DNA of 15,979 bases from an uncultured Oscillibacter sp. (GTDB taxonomy: Bacteria; Bacillota; Clostridia; Oscillospirales; Oscillospiraceae): NCBI GenBank assembly GCA_900551885.1, contig URXS01000042.1, positions 1 to 15,979 on the forward strand, in the 5' to 3' direction. Shown here piece by piece: positions 1 to 7,001 of this stretch. The position numbers and the translations under genes are program-made. The notes under the pieces were generated by a model. That model made no database searches. It worked only from the letters and a program-made list of their open reading frames with translations, and had not been told where the DNA came from. Numbering within the stretch: position 1 is the first letter of the stretch; each line of letters starts with the position of its first letter.

Positions 1-911
1 CCAGCCTCGCCGGGGCCGTTGACGGCGCAGCCCATCACCGCCACGGTGATGTTCTTCTTACAATTCGCCAGCCGCCGCTCCACCTCCTCGGCCATGGGGA
101 TCAGGTCGATACGGGTGCGGCCGCAGGTGGGACAGGCAATCAGATTCACGCCCTCTTTGCGCAGTCCGGCCGCCTTCAAAATCTTCTTGGCGGCGTAAAT
201 CTCCTCCACCGGGTCCGCGGTCAGCGTCACCCGGATGGTGTCGCCGATGCCCATGCACAAAAGGCCCCCGATGCCCATGGCGGACTTGATCATCCCCATG
301 GAAGGGGTTCCCGCCTCGGTAACACCCAGGTGCAGAGGATAGTCGGTCTGCTCACTGAGCAGCCGGTAAGCTGCCATGGTCAGCGGCACGTCGGAGCATT
401 TGACGGAGATGCAGATATCGTCAAAATCGAATTTATTCAGCAAAGCCACGTGGCCCATGGCGCTCTCCACCAGCGCTTCGGCGGTGACGCTGCCGTATTT
501 GGCCCGGAGGTCCTTCTCCAGGGACCCGCCGTTAACGCCGATACGGATGGGGATGTTCTTTTTCCGACACATGTCCGCCACAGCCTTGACCTTGTCCTCC
601 CCGCCGATGTTGCCGGGGTTGATGCGGATGGCGTCGATGCCTCGCTCCGCACATTCCAGGGCGTACTTGTAGTTGAAGTGGATGTCAGCTACAAGAGGGA
701 TGTGGATGCGCTCTTTGATCTTGTCCACCGCCTCCGCCGCCGCCTGGTCGGGGATAGCCACCCGGATGATCTCGCACCCGGCAGCCTCCAAAGCCAAGGT
801 CTGGGCCACGGTGGCCTCCACATCGTCGGTCTTTGTGTTGCACATGGATTGAATGGAAACGGGGGCGCCGCCGCCCACCGGCACGGCGCCCACCATCAGC
901 CGCTTGGTCAT
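1..911 (-). CDS. ispG: 4-hydroxy-3-methylbut-2-enyl diphosphate synthase (partial, C-terminus missing)
   Basis: IspG (GcpE) is the iron-sulfur enzyme of the MEP isoprenoid pathway that converts 2-C-methyl-erythritol-2,4-cyclodiphosphate to HMBPP in the cytoplasm. About 303 residues are visible, beginning MTKRLMVGAVPVGG; the frame is open to the left edge, so roughly the last 50 residues are missing (families are usually about 350-370 aa). The TIM-barrel part carries RINPGNIG and RIGVNGGSLE. The [4Fe-4S] ligands are visible as CPTCGR (Cys260, Cys263) and GCAVNGPGE (Cys295, with the conserved Glu just after it at the window edge). The ATG at 911 overlaps the stop codon of the upstream acetyltransferase as ATGA, which implies translational coupling. 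With dxr three genes upstream it supplies two MEP steps from one operon. Identification is secure. Confidence 0.96.
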   Translation of the reverse strand, partial: MTKRLMVGAVPVGGGAPVSIQSMCNTKTDDVEATVAQTLALEAAGCEIIRVAIPDQAAAEAVDKIKERIHIPLVADIHFNYKYALECAERGIDAIRINPGNIGGEDKVKAVADMCRKKNIPIRIGVNGGSLEKDLRAKYGSVTAEALVESAMGHVALLNKFDFDDICISVKCSDVPLTMAAYRLLSEQTDYPLHLGVTEAGTPSMGMIKSAMGIGGLLCMGIGDTIRVTLTADPVEEIYAAKKILKAAGLRKEGVNLIACPTCGRTRIDLIPMAEEVERRLANCKKNITVAVMGCAVNGPGEA

Positions 912-1423
912 CGTTCTGCCTCCTCTTTCAGTAACGCATAGACACAGGAATCCAAAATCTGTCCATCTTTGTACACGCTGGCCCGCTTAGTGCCCTCAAA
1001 AACGAAGCCGGCCTTCTCCAGCACTCGCCGGGAACCGCCATTGGGAGCAAATACCTCCCCGTGGATGCGGACGATGTCCCAGGTGGCGAAGACCTCCCGG
1101 CACATGCGCCGCACCGCCTCCGTCATGACGCCATTGCCCCAGAAGGGCCGGCCCAGCCAGTAGCCGATCTCGGCACTTTTGCGGTACACGTCGGCTCCCC
1201 GAGAGATGCTGATGCTGCCAATCGCCTCGCCGCTGATCACAATGGCCCGGCACATCTGTCCCTCCCGGGTCAGGCAATCCTGGATGAACCAGTCAGCGTC
1301 CGCCCGGGTATAGGGACAGGGAAACACGTCCCGCAGGTTGGCGGCAATGGCGGGGTCATTGGCATAGCGGGCCAGAGAGGCGGCATCCGATTCCCGCCAG
1401 GGCCGCAGCAGAAAGTCCGTCAT
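908..1423 (-). CDS. GNAT family N-acetyltransferase (RimJ/RimL-like)
   Basis: This 171-residue protein is a GNAT-fold acetyltransferase that should move an acetyl group from acetyl-CoA to an amine, on either a protein N-terminus or a small molecule. It starts MTDFLLRPWRESDA, the usual first strand of the Acetyltransf_3 group. Motif A is at about residues 87-105 (GYWLGRPFWGNGVMTEAV), where R92-PFWGNG forms the pyrophosphate-binding loop. The later motif N128-GGSRRVLEKAGF-140 is the conserved cofactor and dimer segment. An SD sequence (GAGGAG) lies in the 13-nt gap after rseP, and the stop overlaps the ispG start by 4 nt, so the gene is embedded in the isoprenoid/lipid operon. The sequence does not show the substrate. 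GNAT assignment is firm; ribosomal-protein acetylation is only one option. Confidence 0.9.
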   Translation of the reverse strand: MTDFLLRPWRESDAASLARYANDPAIAANLRDVFPCPYTRADADWFIQDCLTREGQMCRAIVISGEAIGSISISRGADVYRKSAEIGYWLGRPFWGNGVMTEAVRRMCREVFATWDIVRIHGEVFAPNGGSRRVLEKAGFVFEGTKRASVYKDGQILDSCVYALLKEEAER

Positions 1424-1436
1424 GGGTCGTCTCTCC

Positions 1437-2501
1437 TCACCGGATCAACTTGAACACATCGTGGAAAGTGACTACCGCCATGAAGCCCATCAGCACCACA
1501 AAACCGGCGGTGTTGACGGCGATCTCGTACTTCTCCGGGATTTTCTTCCGGAACAGCCGAAGCGCAATGGTATCCACGATCAAAAAGAAGATCTTGCCGC
1601 CGTCCAGAGCGGGAATGGGCAGCAGGTTCATCACCGACAGGTTCACCGCCAGCATGGCGGCAAAGTACAGAATGTTCTCCACCGCGTCCCGGATACTGGC
1701 GGACTCCGCTCCCACCTGAGAAATGGCCGACACAATGCCCACCGGGCCGCTGAGATCATCCATCCCCGCCTGACCGGTGAAGAGCATCTGCAAGCTCAGC
1801 CGCACAATCCGCACAAAATCGATGGTGTTGAGCCAACTGGTGCGCAGTTTGGCCCAGAGGGTGGCCTCTTCCACCCGGATGGTCCAGCCCAGACCCTGGT
1901 AGGGCTCTCCGTTTTCATCCGTATAGGTACCGTAGGCCAAGGGGATCTCCCCCAGATCCACCAGCTCTCCATCCCGGCGGACCTCCATATCCACCATGCC
2001 GTCGCCATCCAGGCTCAGCAGCAGACTCACGTCACTGTACAGATACACCCGCTCGCCGTTGATGGACCAGATCTGGTCTCCCGGTTGGAGGCCGTCCTCC
2101 CCCTGGGCAGGAAACTCCGGGGCAAAGTCCATGACCTGGGTGGTGTAAAAGGCGGCGGTACCGCTGTACAGTGCCAGCACGATCAAAAAGCCCGCCAGGA
2201 AATTCATGCCGGACCCGGCGGCGAAGATCAGAAACTGCTTCCAGAAGCCCTGGCGGGTCAGGGACCGCTCATCGGTGGAGTCGCTGTCCTCCCCTTCCAT
2301 AGCGCAGTAGCCTCCAATCGGCAGCACCCGCAGGGAATACTGGGTCTCTCCGGATGTCTTTCCCCAGATCTGGGGGCCCATGCCGATGGAGAACTCGTTG
2401 ACCCGTACGCCGCAGAGTTTGGCTGTGATGAAGTGGCCGAACTCATGGACGGCGATCAACACGCCGAAGATCAAAATAGCCGCCAGGATATATACGATCA
2501 T
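1437..2501 (-). CDS. rseP: RIP metalloprotease RseP (site-2 protease)
   Basis: A 354-residue membrane zinc protease that cuts transmembrane segments of substrates such as anti-sigma factors (regulated intramembrane proteolysis) and may also clear signal-peptide remnants. The zinc motif HEFGH is at residues 19-23 inside the first transmembrane helix. A single PDZ-like domain spans about 125-185 (LQPGDQIWSING). The third zinc ligand lies in the LDG motif at 299-301 (NLLPIPALDGG), inside a C-terminal membrane helix, and a final helix spans about 328-347. The length matches the short, one-PDZ Gram-positive form (RasP/YluC-like). The ATG at 2501 is preceded by TAAGGAG, which overlaps the dxr stop; only 17 nt separate the genes. 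Its place after dxr and cdsA is the usual Firmicutes arrangement. No anti-sigma factor substrate is encoded in the window. Confidence 0.96.
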   Translation of the reverse strand: MIVYILAAILIFGVLIAVHEFGHFITAKLCGVRVNEFSIGMGPQIWGKTSGETQYSLRVLPIGGYCAMEGEDSDSTDERSLTRQGFWKQFLIFAAGSGMNFLAGFLIVLALYSGTAAFYTTQVMDFAPEFPAQGEDGLQPGDQIWSINGERVYLYSDVSLLLSLDGDGMVDMEVRRDGELVDLGEIPLAYGTYTDENGEPYQGLGWTIRVEEATLWAKLRTSWLNTIDFVRIVRLSLQMLFTGQAGMDDLSGPVGIVSAISQVGAESASIRDAVENILYFAAMLAVNLSVMNLLPIPALDGGKIFFLIVDTIALRLFRKKIPEKYEIAVNTAGFVVLMGFMAVVTFHDVFKLIR

Positions 2502-2518
2502 GGAAATGCTCCTTACAG

Positions 2519-3664
2519 TCAGAATTGTGCCCGCACCACGGCTCTGGCCGCGACGTCTGCCGCCAAAATCTCCTCCAGCGATGGCGATGGCCGGACGGCC
2601 ACCGATGCCCGGGCCTGAGCCACCAGACGGGGAATGTCGTAAAAGTCGATCTTCTCCGCCAGAAACAGGCCCACCGCCTCCTCGTTGGCGGCATTCAGGA
2701 TGGCGCAGGCGGTTCCCCCCTGCTCCGCGGCTTCCTCCGCCAGACGCAGACAGGGAAACACCTCCCGGTCGGGCTGGGCAAAGGTCAGGGGCGGACAGGC
2801 CAGCAAATCCAAAGGTTCCGCCAGATTCTCCCCGCGCTCCGGATATGTCATGGCATACCGGATGGGCAAACGCATGTCCGGTGTACCCAATTGAGCCAGC
2901 ACCGCTCCGTCACAGTACTCCACCAGGGAGTGGACGATGGACTGGCGGTGAATGACCACGGATACCTGCGCCAGCGGCAACCGGTAGAGACGCATGGCCT
3001 CGATCACCTCCAGGCCCTTATTCATCAGGGTGGCGCAGTCCACAGTGATCTTGGGGCCCATGGTCCAGTTGGGATGACGCAGAGCAGCGGCTTTTGTCAT
3101 TTTACCCGCTTCCGCTCGGCTCATGCCATAGAAGGGCCCACCGGAGCAAGTGAGAATCAGTCGTCGGATCTCCCGACGGTCGGCACAGCCTTGGAGACAT
3201 TGGAAAATGGCAGAGTGTTCCGAATCCACCGGCACGATCTCCGCACCGAAGCGGTCCGCCGCGTCCATCACCAGCTCCCCGGCACAGACCAGGGTCTCCT
3301 TGTTGGCCAGGGCAATGCGCTTTTTTTCCCTGATGGCGGCCAGCGTGGGCTTTAGCCCCACCATACCTACCACAGCGGTAACGACAATATCCGCTTCCGG
3401 CAATATAGCCGCCTCTAGCAGTCCTTCCGGGCCGCCGACGACTTTGGTGGAGGTGTCTGCCAACCGCACCGCCAGATCCCGGGCAGCAGAAGTGTTGGTA
3501 AGAACTGCCAACTCTGGCCGGAACTTCCGAACCTGGGCCTCCAGCCGTTCCACGCTGGAATTGGCGGTCAAGGCCGCCACATGAAGGCCCATCTGCTCCG
3601 CCACATCCAGGGTCTGGCGGCCGATGGAACCGGTGGAGCCCAAAATGGAAATCGTCTTGCTCAT
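2519..3664 (-). CDS. dxr: 1-deoxy-D-xylulose 5-phosphate reductoisomerase
   Basis: Dxr (IspC) catalyses the first committed MEP step: rearrangement and NADPH-dependent reduction of DXP to 2-C-methyl-D-erythritol 4-phosphate. The 381-residue length is standard. The NADPH-binding motif GSTGSIG is at residues 9-15, and ANKE at 120-123. Metal and substrate residues are visible as VDSEHSA (D147, E149) and MNKGLE (E219). SGGPF at 174-178 and HPNWTMG at about 197-203 are typical of the active-site region. The ATG at 3664 has an AGGA-type SD about 7 nt upstream. The 88-nt gap from cdsA is the largest within this operon and shows no clear terminator or promoter. It works with ispG in the same operon to supply IPP/DMAPP for UppS. 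Fosmidomycin is the known inhibitor of this family. Confidence 0.97.
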   Translation of the reverse strand: MSKTISILGSTGSIGRQTLDVAEQMGLHVAALTANSSVERLEAQVRKFRPELAVLTNTSAARDLAVRLADTSTKVVGGPEGLLEAAILPEADIVVTAVVGMVGLKPTLAAIREKKRIALANKETLVCAGELVMDAADRFGAEIVPVDSEHSAIFQCLQGCADRREIRRLILTCSGGPFYGMSRAEAGKMTKAAALRHPNWTMGPKITVDCATLMNKGLEVIEAMRLYRLPLAQVSVVIHRQSIVHSLVEYCDGAVLAQLGTPDMRLPIRYAMTYPERGENLAEPLDLLACPPLTFAQPDREVFPCLRLAEEAAEQGGTACAILNAANEEAVGLFLAEKIDFYDIPRLVAQARASVAVRPSPSLEEILAADVAARAVVRAQF

Positions 3665-3752
3665 AGCTCTATCCTATTCCTCAAAGCTGAAAACAATCCT
3701 AAGAACCTGCCGTTCCATACGCTTGCACGCAGATTCTCATATTGCAGAATTT

Positions 3753-4670
3753 TCATTGGTACATCTGCAGGGCCAGCCACACGAAAGGTGCCACAAAGGT
3801 GACACTGTCAAACCGATCCAGGATGCCCCCATGACCCGGCAGCAGATGGCCGTAGTCCTTGACACCGAACTCCCGTTTGATGACAGAAAAGCTCAGATCT
3901 CCAATCTGGCCCACTACGCTGCCCAAGAGGCCAAACAGCAGCACACCCGTCCAGTCTATCAGGGCTGCATCCAAAGCAGCTTCCCCGATCAGCTTGAACA
4001 CCGCCATGCCGAACAGGCCGCCGATCAGGCCGCCGATGGCGCCCTCCACGGTCTTCTTGGGGCTGACCGGGGTCAGCTTGTGCTTGCCGCACAGCATCCC
4101 GGCAAAGAGGGCAAAAGTATCGCTGCCAAAAGAGATGCACAGCGGCAGAAACACCAGTGCCTGGCCATATTCCTCCAGGCGCAGCAGCAGCAGACAGGAG
4201 AGCATGGCCGGAAACACCAACCCGGCAAAGACGGCGGCGGTCAGATCGCCGAAGGGCACCGCCTTCTCCTTCCCATAGGACAGAATCGAATAGACAAACA
4301 AAGCGAGGATGAACACCAGCATCACCAGCGCCAGTCCCGAAAAGTGCCGGACAATGGCCCCCATACTCTGATCGGTGATCTCCCCCAAATGCTCCAGAAG
4401 GGTATCCGTCGGGTCCAAGAGCAGAAGTCTGCCATAGCTGTGGATATCTTGAATTTTATAGGGGATTATGACGGCCATGACAATGGGCAGGAACACCAGG
4501 GGATTGGACAGCAGCGCCCCCCGCTCTCCCCGCACGGCGTGCATCAGCTCCCAGGCGCCGATGGCGCACATACCTGCCGTCAGGAGCATTGTGCCCACAG
4601 GCGGAACCCACCCCAGCACCACAAGCAAAAGCGGGATGCCTACCACGGCCACCATCACTCGTTTGAACAT
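3753..4670 (-). CDS. cdsA: Phosphatidate cytidylyltransferase (CDP-diglyceride synthase)
   Basis: CdsA makes CDP-diacylglycerol from phosphatidic acid and CTP at the cytoplasmic membrane, the branch point for phosphatidylglycerol and other phospholipids. The 305-residue protein is highly hydrophobic with several predicted membrane helices, starting at the N-terminus (VMVAVVGIPLLLVVLGWV). The family signature covers about residues 261-289: SVIKR, then KDYGHLLPGHGG, then DRFDS, with the metal-binding Asp residues and the HGG. The ATG at 4670 is preceded by AAAGGG at good spacing. It lies 54 nt downstream of uppS. The order uppS-cdsA is widespread in bacteria, linking the undecaprenyl carrier with phospholipid synthesis. 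Assignment is secure. Confidence 0.96.
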   Translation of the reverse strand: MFKRVMVAVVGIPLLLVVLGWVPPVGTMLLTAGMCAIGAWELMHAVRGERGALLSNPLVFLPIVMAVIIPYKIQDIHSYGRLLLLDPTDTLLEHLGEITDQSMGAIVRHFSGLALVMLVFILALFVYSILSYGKEKAVPFGDLTAAVFAGLVFPAMLSCLLLLRLEEYGQALVFLPLCISFGSDTFALFAGMLCGKHKLTPVSPKKTVEGAIGGLIGGLFGMAVFKLIGEAALDAALIDWTGVLLFGLLGSVVGQIGDLSFSVIKREFGVKDYGHLLPGHGGILDRFDSVTFVAPFVWLALQMYQ

Positions 4671-4724
4671 AACATCAGCCCTTTAAACTATACAGGGATG
4701 TTCCTTTACATCTCCTGGTATTTC

Positions 4725-5522
4725 TCATTTTTTCACACCACCGAACCGGCGGTCCCGCTGGCGGTAGGCCGCAATGGCCCGGTCCAGCTCCGCCTCGTCA
4801 AAGTCCGGCCAGAGGGTGTCGGTGTAGTAAAACTCGGAGTAAGCACATTGCCACAGAAGGAAGTTGGAAAGCCGCAGCTCTCCGCTGGGCCGGATGATCA
4901 GATCCGGGTCCGGGATCCCCGCGGAATCCAGATAGGAGGAAAACAGGCTCTCGTCCAGGTCCTCTGGCTGTTTGGTCCCGGCGGCGCAGTCCGCAGCAAA
5001 GCGACGGGCCGCCCGCAGGATCTCGTCCCGGCCACCATAATTCAAACACACGTTGGCCTGGAAATCATCCTTGGACAGATGCTCCGTGATCTCGTCGGTC
5101 TCGTGGGCCAAAGCCCGCAGCTCCGGCGAGATGGGAGTCATATCCCCAAAGAAATGGAGCCGGATGTGGTCCCGCTCCATAGTATCCACCGCCTCCAGCA
5201 GGTACTTCTTCAGCAGAAGCATGATGGCGGAGACCTCGCTCTCGGAGCGCTTCCAGTTCTCCGTGGAGAAGGCGTAGACCGTCAGGTACTGAACACCGAT
5301 GTTCTTGCAGTAGGTAGCGATACGGCGGAAGGTCTCCGCCCCGGCCTTGTGGCCGGCGGTACGGGGCAAGCCCCGCCGGGTGGCCCAACGGCCATTGCCG
5401 TCCATGATGATGGCAATGTGCCGGGGAACCCCCGGCATCTTCCCACCGGGTACCCCCATTTCCTTGGAACAGGGCAGGCCACCGGCCTGCCCTGTCTCAA
5501 TTTGTTCCATACGCTCCGCCAT
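4725..5522 (-). CDS. uppS: Isoprenyl transferase / undecaprenyl diphosphate synthase
   Basis: UppS extends farnesyl diphosphate with IPP in cis to make undecaprenyl diphosphate, the lipid carrier for peptidoglycan and wall polymers. Family motifs are clear: HIAIIMDGNGRWA at 35-47 with the catalytic Asp41, YAFSTENW at 83-90, NYGGRDEI at 161-168, and RPSGELRLSNFLLWQ at 211-225 (the Pro in RPSGE replaces the commoner Thr). The ATG at 5522 shares one base with the frr stop (TGATG), suggesting coupling, but only a weak SD is visible. This start gives 265 aa with about 15 more N-terminal residues than usual. That extra stretch overlaps a perfect 12-bp inverted repeat, so Met22 (5459) or Met29 (5438) cannot be excluded as the start. 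Function is certain; the start is less so. Confidence 0.95.
   Translation of the reverse strand: MAERMEQIETGQAGGLPCSKEMGVPGGKMPGVPRHIAIIMDGNGRWATRRGLPRTAGHKAGAETFRRIATYCKNIGVQYLTVYAFSTENWKRSESEVSAIMLLLKKYLLEAVDTMERDHIRLHFFGDMTPISPELRALAHETDEITEHLSKDDFQANVCLNYGGRDEILRAARRFAADCAAGTKQPEDLDESLFSSYLDSAGIPDPDLIIRPSGELRLSNFLLWQCAYSEFYYTDTLWPDFDEAELDRAIAAYRQRDRRFGGVKK
5469..5495. repeat. Perfect 12-bp inverted repeat in the uppS 5' end
   Basis: ACAGGGCAGGCC at 5469-5480 is followed by a 3-nt spacer and its exact reverse complement GGCCTGCCCTGT at 5484-5495. In the minus-strand mRNA it forms a stable GC-rich hairpin about 25 nt after the uppS ATG, within codons about 9-18 of the annotated reading frame. 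There is no T-run after it, so it is not a standard terminator. It could slow or gate translation, mark an RNA processing site between frr and uppS, or mean that the true uppS start is downstream. Confidence 0.75.
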
Positions 5523-6079
5523 CAGACCGCCATCAACTCTTTCTCTTTTTTGGCCAGCAGGTCATCCAGCTTCTTGCAGCTATCGTCGGTGAGCTTTTGC
5601 AGGTCCTTTTCCACCTGCTTCATCTCGTCCTCGGTGATCTCCGCCTTCTTCTCCTGCTTCTTGAAGTTGTCGATGGCGTCCCGCCGGATGTTGCGGATGG
5701 CCACCTTGCCGCCCTCAGCATACTTGCGAATCTGCTTGACCAGCTCCTTACGGCGCTCCTCCGTCAACTGAGGGAAGCTGAGCCGCAGACTACGGCCATC
5801 GTTCTGGGGGTTGATGCCCAGGTCGGAGTTCTGGATGGCCTTTTCAATGGACTTGACCGCAGTGGTATCCCAGGGCTGAATCATCAGCGTCCGGGGATCG
5901 GGAGAGGAGATGGCCGCGATCTGCTGGATGGGAGTGGGACTGCCATAGTAGTCCACCATGATCCGGTCCAACACGGCGGCATTGGCCCGGCCCGCCCGCA
6001 CGGAGGCGAAGTCGGCAGCCACGGAGTCGATGCTCTTTTTCATCTTCTCCTCGTAAATCTTATACTCGTCCTTCAACAT
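5522..6079 (-). CDS. frr: Ribosome recycling factor
   Basis: Frr (RRF) splits post-termination ribosomes together with EF-G. With the start at 6079 the protein is 185 aa, exactly the usual family length, and begins MLKDEYKIYEEKM. Motifs are the N-terminal helix with VRAGRANAAVLDRI, then the DYYGSPTPIQQIA and QPWD segments of the domain II region, and the C-terminal helix RNIRRDAIDNFKK. A longer in-frame ORF opens at 6124, but the 6079 ATG is preceded by AGGAAGGA at proper spacing and matches RRF N-termini, so it is preferred. The stop overlaps the uppS ATG. The pyrH-frr pair is almost universal in bacteria. Confidence 0.97.
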   Translation of the reverse strand: MLKDEYKIYEEKMKKSIDSVAADFASVRAGRANAAVLDRIMVDYYGSPTPIQQIAAISSPDPRTLMIQPWDTTAVKSIEKAIQNSDLGINPQNDGRSLRLSFPQLTEERRKELVKQIRKYAEGGKVAIRNIRRDAIDNFKKQEKKAEITEDEMKQVEKDLQKLTDDSCKKLDDLLAKKEKELMAV

Positions 6080-6131
6080 CCTGTGTTCCTTCCTTTCATA
6101 TCGCAAACTTGGGAAAAACGGCAACGCCGCG

Positions 6132-6848
6132 TCATTCCTTCACGATGGTGCCCACCTTCTCCCCGCACAGGGCCCGAATGATGTTCCGGGGGTCCTTCAG
6201 GGCAAACAGCAGCACCGGGATATGGTTGTCCATGGAGAGGGACGTGGCCGTGGAGTCCATCACCATCAGGTGCTGGGCCAGCACGTCGTCGTAGCTGATG
6301 GAATCGTATTTCACAGCGGTAGGGTCCTTGACCGGATCAGCATTGTAAACGCCGTCCACATTCTTGGCCAGCAGGATCACGTCGGCCCCGATCTCCGCCG
6401 CCCGCAGCACTGCGGCCGTATCCGTGGAGAAAAAGGGATTGCCGGTACCGCAGCCGAAAATTACCACACGCCCTTTCTCCAGATGCCGGATGGCCCGGGA
6501 GCGAATGTAGGGCTCGGCGATGGCACGCATCTCGATGGCGGTCTGGACCCGGACGGGGATACCCTTCTGCTCGCACACATCGGCCACCGCCAGGCAGTTC
6601 AGCACGGTAGCCAGCATACCCATGTGGTCGGCCCGGGTGCGCTCCATCTTGCCGCCGCCATCCTTGACGCCCCGCCAAAAGTTGCCGCCGCCGATGACCA
6701 GTCCTACCTGGACGCCCATGTCCAGGCACTCCTTCAGAATATCGCAGACCTGGCCGATGACCTCAAAATCCAGGCCGGAGTGCTTGTCGCCGGCCAGAGC
6801 CTCGCCGCTGACCTTCAGCAGCACCCGCTTGTAAACAGGCTTTGCCAT
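6132..6848 (-). CDS. pyrH: Uridylate kinase (UMP kinase)
   Basis: PyrH phosphorylates UMP to UDP with ATP, an essential pyrimidine step, as a cytoplasmic hexamer of the amino-acid-kinase fold. The start at 6848 gives 238 aa, the family's usual size, with N-terminus [18 protein letters not shown]. Key motifs are KVSGEAL (12-18), GGGN (53-56), ADHMGMLAT (73-81) and [13 protein letters not shown] (134-146, UMP binding). The ORF opens further upstream to 6986, but the 6848 ATG has a strong GGGAGG SD about 8 nt before it, and the extra residues have no family similarity. It is the first gene of the operon: the gene upstream ends at 7002 and a terminator lies between. rpsB-tsf, its common upstream neighbours, are absent. 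Confidence 0.97.
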   Translation of the reverse strand: MAKPVYKRVLLKVSGEALAGDKHSGLDFEVIGQVCDILKECLDMGVQVGLVIGGGNFWRGVKDGGGKMERTRADHMGMLATVLNCLAVADVCEQKGIPVRVQTAIEMRAIAEPYIRSRAIRHLEKGRVVIFGCGTGNPFFSTDTAAVLRAAEIGADVILLAKNVDGVYNADPVKDPTAVKYDSISYDDVLAQHLMVMDSTATSLSMDNHIPVLLFALKDPRNIIRALCGEKVGTIVKE

Positions 6849-6889
6849 GGTAAAATCCTCCCTCTGCTTCGGTACATGATAACGGCTAT

Positions 6890-6918
6890 ATTTTACCGTA
6901 TTTTTCACCGTTTGCATA
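6890..6918 (-). promoter_or_regulatory. Possible promoter for the pyrH-ispG operon
   Basis: The AT-rich stretch between pyrH and the upstream terminator has TAAAAT (minus strand, 6890-6895) as a 5/6 match to a -10 box. The hexamer 17 bp upstream, TATGCA at 6913-6918, is a poor -35 match (3/6). Since a terminator lies at about 6943-6987, a promoter for pyrH is expected here, but this exact assignment is weak. Confidence 0.32.
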
Positions 6919-6942
6919 GGGGGTATGAGAAGATTTTCCCGG

Positions 6943-6987
6943 AAAAAAGGAATGGGGGCCATCCAGCAAAGACAGCCCCTCCCCATT
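6943..6987 (-). terminator. Intrinsic terminator of the exported-protein gene
   Basis: On the minus strand, starting 15 nt after the stop codon at 7002, AATGGGGAGGGGC can pair with GCCCCCATT (9 bp with a 4-nt bulge, or 7 continuous bp in an alternative fold). This is followed by CC and then six T (6943-6948). It separates the exported-protein gene from the pyrH operon. Confidence 0.6.
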
Positions 6988-7001
6988 GCTTTGAAAAATA
7001 C

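Noticed and set aside
1422..2618. Plus-strand frame of about 398 codons opposite rseP
   Set aside because: Rich in His and Gln from antisense reading of membrane-protein codons; no recognisable family.
3674..3718. 14-codon minus-strand ORF (MERQVLRIVFSFEE) in the cdsA-dxr gap, as a possible leader peptide
   Set aside because: No ribosome binding site in front and no attenuator structure after it; likely chance.
3624..5771. Plus-strand open frame of about 715 codons across dxr, cdsA, uppS and frr
   Set aside because: Antisense to four recognisable genes, with low-complexity His/Gln/Gly-rich sequence typical of shadow frames.
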